Translations under genes and position numbers: made by a program | In this document: piece by piece, positions 44,243 to 45,507 of the stretch | Layout: each line of letters opens with the position of its first letter | Position numbering within the stretch: the first letter of the stretch is position 1 | Notes under the pieces: generated by a model | The model's input: the letters and a program-made list of their open reading frames with translations, nothing else | Databases searched by the model: none | What the model was told of the DNA's origin: nothing | From: Bacillus sp. (in: firmicutes) | GTDB lineage: Bacteria > Bacillota > Bacilli > Bacillales > Bacillaceae | Direction of reading: 5' to 3' | NCBI GenBank assembly: GCA_031180805.1 | Contig: JAPSLL010000033.1 | Span: 1-45,507 of the forward strand | Length of the DNA stretch: 45,507 nt

Positions 44243-45472
44243 TTGGGAATCATTGTACAAAAATTCGGTGGAACATCTGTTGGATCTGCTGAAAGAATAA
44301 TGCATGTTGCTAATCGTGTAATTCAAGAAAAACAAAAAGGAAATCAAGTGGTTGTTGTTGTATCTGCAATGGGAAAGTCAACAGATCAATTAGTTGATTT
44401 AGCAGGAAAAATAACATCAAAACCAAGTAAAAGAGAATTGGATATGCTCCTTACGACAGGAGAACAAGTAACGATATCACTTCTAGCATTAGCCTTAATA
44501 GAAAAGGGATATGAAGCAATTTCATATACTGGATGGCAGGCAGGTATTGAAACAGAAGAACAGCATGGGAATGCAAGAATTACAAATATTAATCCGGAAA
44601 AAATAAAAACAGAATTAGATAGAGGAAAAATCGTTGTTGTCGCTGGATTTCAAGGAGCTACAAAGGATGGCCAGATTACGACGCTTGGAAGAGGTGGTTC
44701 TGATACAACTGCAGTAGCTTTAGCTGCTGCTTTAGAAGCAGATAAATGTGATATTTATACGGATGTAACAGGAGTATTTACTACTGACCCTAGAGTAGTG
44801 AAAAATGCACGGAAATTAGCGGCAATATCATATGATGAAATGTTAGAATTAGCTAATTTAGGTGCAGGTGTACTTCATCCACGTGCAGTAGAATTTGCAA
44901 AAAATTATAAAATACCTTTAGAAGTACGTTCAAGTATGGAGGATGAAAGAGGAACAATAGTTGAGGAGGAAACGAGCATGGAGGAAAACTTAATCGTAAA
45001 GGGAATTGCATTTGAGGATCAGGTCACAAGAGTATCGGTTATAGGACTTCCGAATGAATTAACTACACTTTCTACAATTTTTTCAACATTGGCAAGTCAC
45101 GGTTTAAATGTTGATATTATTATTCAGAGCACAACGAATGATAAAAAAACAACCATCTCCTTTTCAATAAAAACAAGTGATCTTGACGAGACGATTTCAA
45201 TTCTTGAGCAAGAAAAGAGCAGTTTGAAATATGAAAAAATTGAATCTGAATCCAATCTTGCAAAAGTCTCAATTGTAGGATCAGGTATGGTGTCAAATCC
45301 AGGAGTTGCTGCTCGGATGTTTTCAGTTTTAGCTGATAATGGAATTGATGTAAAAATGGTTAGTACCTCTGAAATTAAGGTATCAACTGTCATTTTAGGA
45401 GAACAAATGGTTACAGCAGTCGATGCTCTACATAGTACGTTTGAGCTTTCGAAAGAAGCTGCACAAGTATAA
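44243..45472 (+). CDS. lysC: Aspartokinase II (lysine-sensitive), alpha and beta subunits
   Basis: Phosphorylates aspartate, the first step to lysine, threonine, methionine and diaminopimelate. The 409-aa protein has the kinase domain (VQKFGGTSVGS, TTGEQVTISLL, TLGRGGSDTTAVALAAAL, YTDVTGVFTTDPR) and two C-terminal ACT domains (from about 265). ATG 44225 is in frame, but GGGTGAG (44230-44236) points to TTG 44243, which gives (M)GIIVQKFGG in register with B. subtilis LysC (408 aa); GTG 44240 is possible. An internal in-frame start at 44978 should give a separate beta subunit. Lysine riboswitch upstream. Confidence 0.97.
   Translation: MGIIVQKFGGTSVGSAERIMHVANRVIQEKQKGNQVVVVVSAMGKSTDQLVDLAGKITSKPSKRELDMLLTTGEQVTISLLALALIEKGYEAISYTGWQAGIETEEQHGNARITNINPEKIKTELDRGKIVVVAGFQGATKDGQITTLGRGGSDTTAVALAAALEADKCDIYTDVTGVFTTDPRVVKNARKLAAISYDEMLELANLGAGVLHPRAVEFAKNYKIPLEVRSSMEDERGTIVEEETSMEENLIVKGIAFEDQVTRVSVIGLPNELTTLSTIFSTLASHGLNVDIIIQSTTNDKKTTISFSIKTSDLDETISILEQEKSSLKYEKIESESNLAKVSIVGSGMVSNPGVAARMFSVLADNGIDVKMVSTSEIKVSTVILGEQMVTAVDALHSTFELSKEAAQV
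44978..45472 (+). CDS. lysC: Aspartokinase II beta subunit (internal in-frame start)
   Basis: Within lysC, GAGGAGG (44963-44969) sits 8 nt before an in-frame ATG at codon 246. In B. subtilis the smaller beta subunit starts at the same codon number of the same reading frame and forms an alpha2-beta2 enzyme. The predicted 164-aa product begins MEENLIVKGIAFEDQ and contains both ACT regulatory domains. The internal ribosome binding site is as good as that of most genes in the window. Confidence 0.85.
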   Translation: MEENLIVKGIAFEDQVTRVSVIGLPNELTTLSTIFSTLASHGLNVDIIIQSTTNDKKTTISFSIKTSDLDETISILEQEKSSLKYEKIESESNLAKVSIVGSGMVSNPGVAARMFSVLADNGIDVKMVSTSEIKVSTVILGEQMVTAVDALHSTFELSKEAAQV

Positions 45473-45483
45473 AAAGAAAGAAT

Positions 45484-45507
45484 AGGGTCTATCAATGGAT
45501 AGACCCT
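45484..45507 (+). terminator. Terminator after lysC (cut by window end)
   Basis: AGGGTCTATC (45484-45493) pairs perfectly with GATAGACCCT (45498-45507) around a 4-nt loop. The T run, if any, lies beyond the window. Confidence 0.75.

Overview
The window is an AT-rich stretch of a spore-forming Bacillaceae chromosome (Bacillus or a close relative). The evidence is the gene content and order, which follow the Bacillus subtilis phoPR-polA-mutM ... dnaB-dnaI ... thrS-infC-rpmI-rplT ... pheST ... mutS2 ... lcfA-fadR-etfBA-trxA-uvrC-lysC segment. Further support comes from spore genes (sspI, ytaF, ytxC), strong AAGGAGG-type ribosome binding sites, several TTG/GTG starts, two T-box leaders, an L20 leader and a lysine riboswitch. 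Almost all genes run on the + strand; only ysdB, sspI and rnhC are on the - strand. No tRNA, rRNA, CRISPR array, prophage or transposase gene is visible.

Layout: (1) 1-5.4 kb: a terminator from an upstream gene, phoP-phoR, then an hflK-hflC pair between phoR and polA, where B. subtilis has none. The phoR-hflK gap holds an 11-bp-phased Pho box, a promoter and a terminator that together would make a transcript of about 80 nt. (2) 5.4-12.6 kb: polA, mutM, ytaF, coaE, speD, a conserved-looking 131-aa protein and nrdR. Two copies of a GC-richer repeat lie in opposite orientation here, one of them nested between MITE-like ends. gapB, which precedes speD in B. subtilis, is absent, and speD has its own promoter and a structured leader. 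(3) 12.7-16.3 kb: dnaB-dnaI (primosome) and ytxC. (4) 16.4-20.3 kb: T-box-thrS, then the L20-leader operon infC(ATT start)-rpmI-rplT. (5) 20.5-25.1 kb: ysdA, a TVP38-family membrane protein, a 51-codon ORF, ysdB, dimeric dUTPase, ysdC, sspI and the SpoU methylase ysgA. (6) 25.1-29.0 kb: T-box-pheS-pheT. (7) 29.0-35.8 kb: rnhC diverging from zapA-cvpA, then polX-mutS2-yshE plus a 26-codon single-helix microprotein. (8) 36.0-41.3 kb: fatty-acid beta-oxidation and electron transfer (lcfA, fadR with a FadR operator, fadB, etfB, etfA). (9) 41.4-45.5 kb: trxA, uvrC, and lysine riboswitch-lysC with an internal start for the beta subunit.

Most genes are housekeeping: DNA replication and repair (polA, mutM, dnaB, dnaI, polX, mutS2, uvrC, rnhC, dUTPase, nrdR), translation (thrS, pheST, infC, L35, L20, ysgA), fatty-acid degradation and phosphate signalling. 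The most notable non-coding signals are the Pho-box promoter and short-transcript unit after phoR, the speD leader with its inverted repeat at the promoter, the paired inverted repeats, the ytxC hairpin that hides its ribosome binding site, and the two tiny ORFs.
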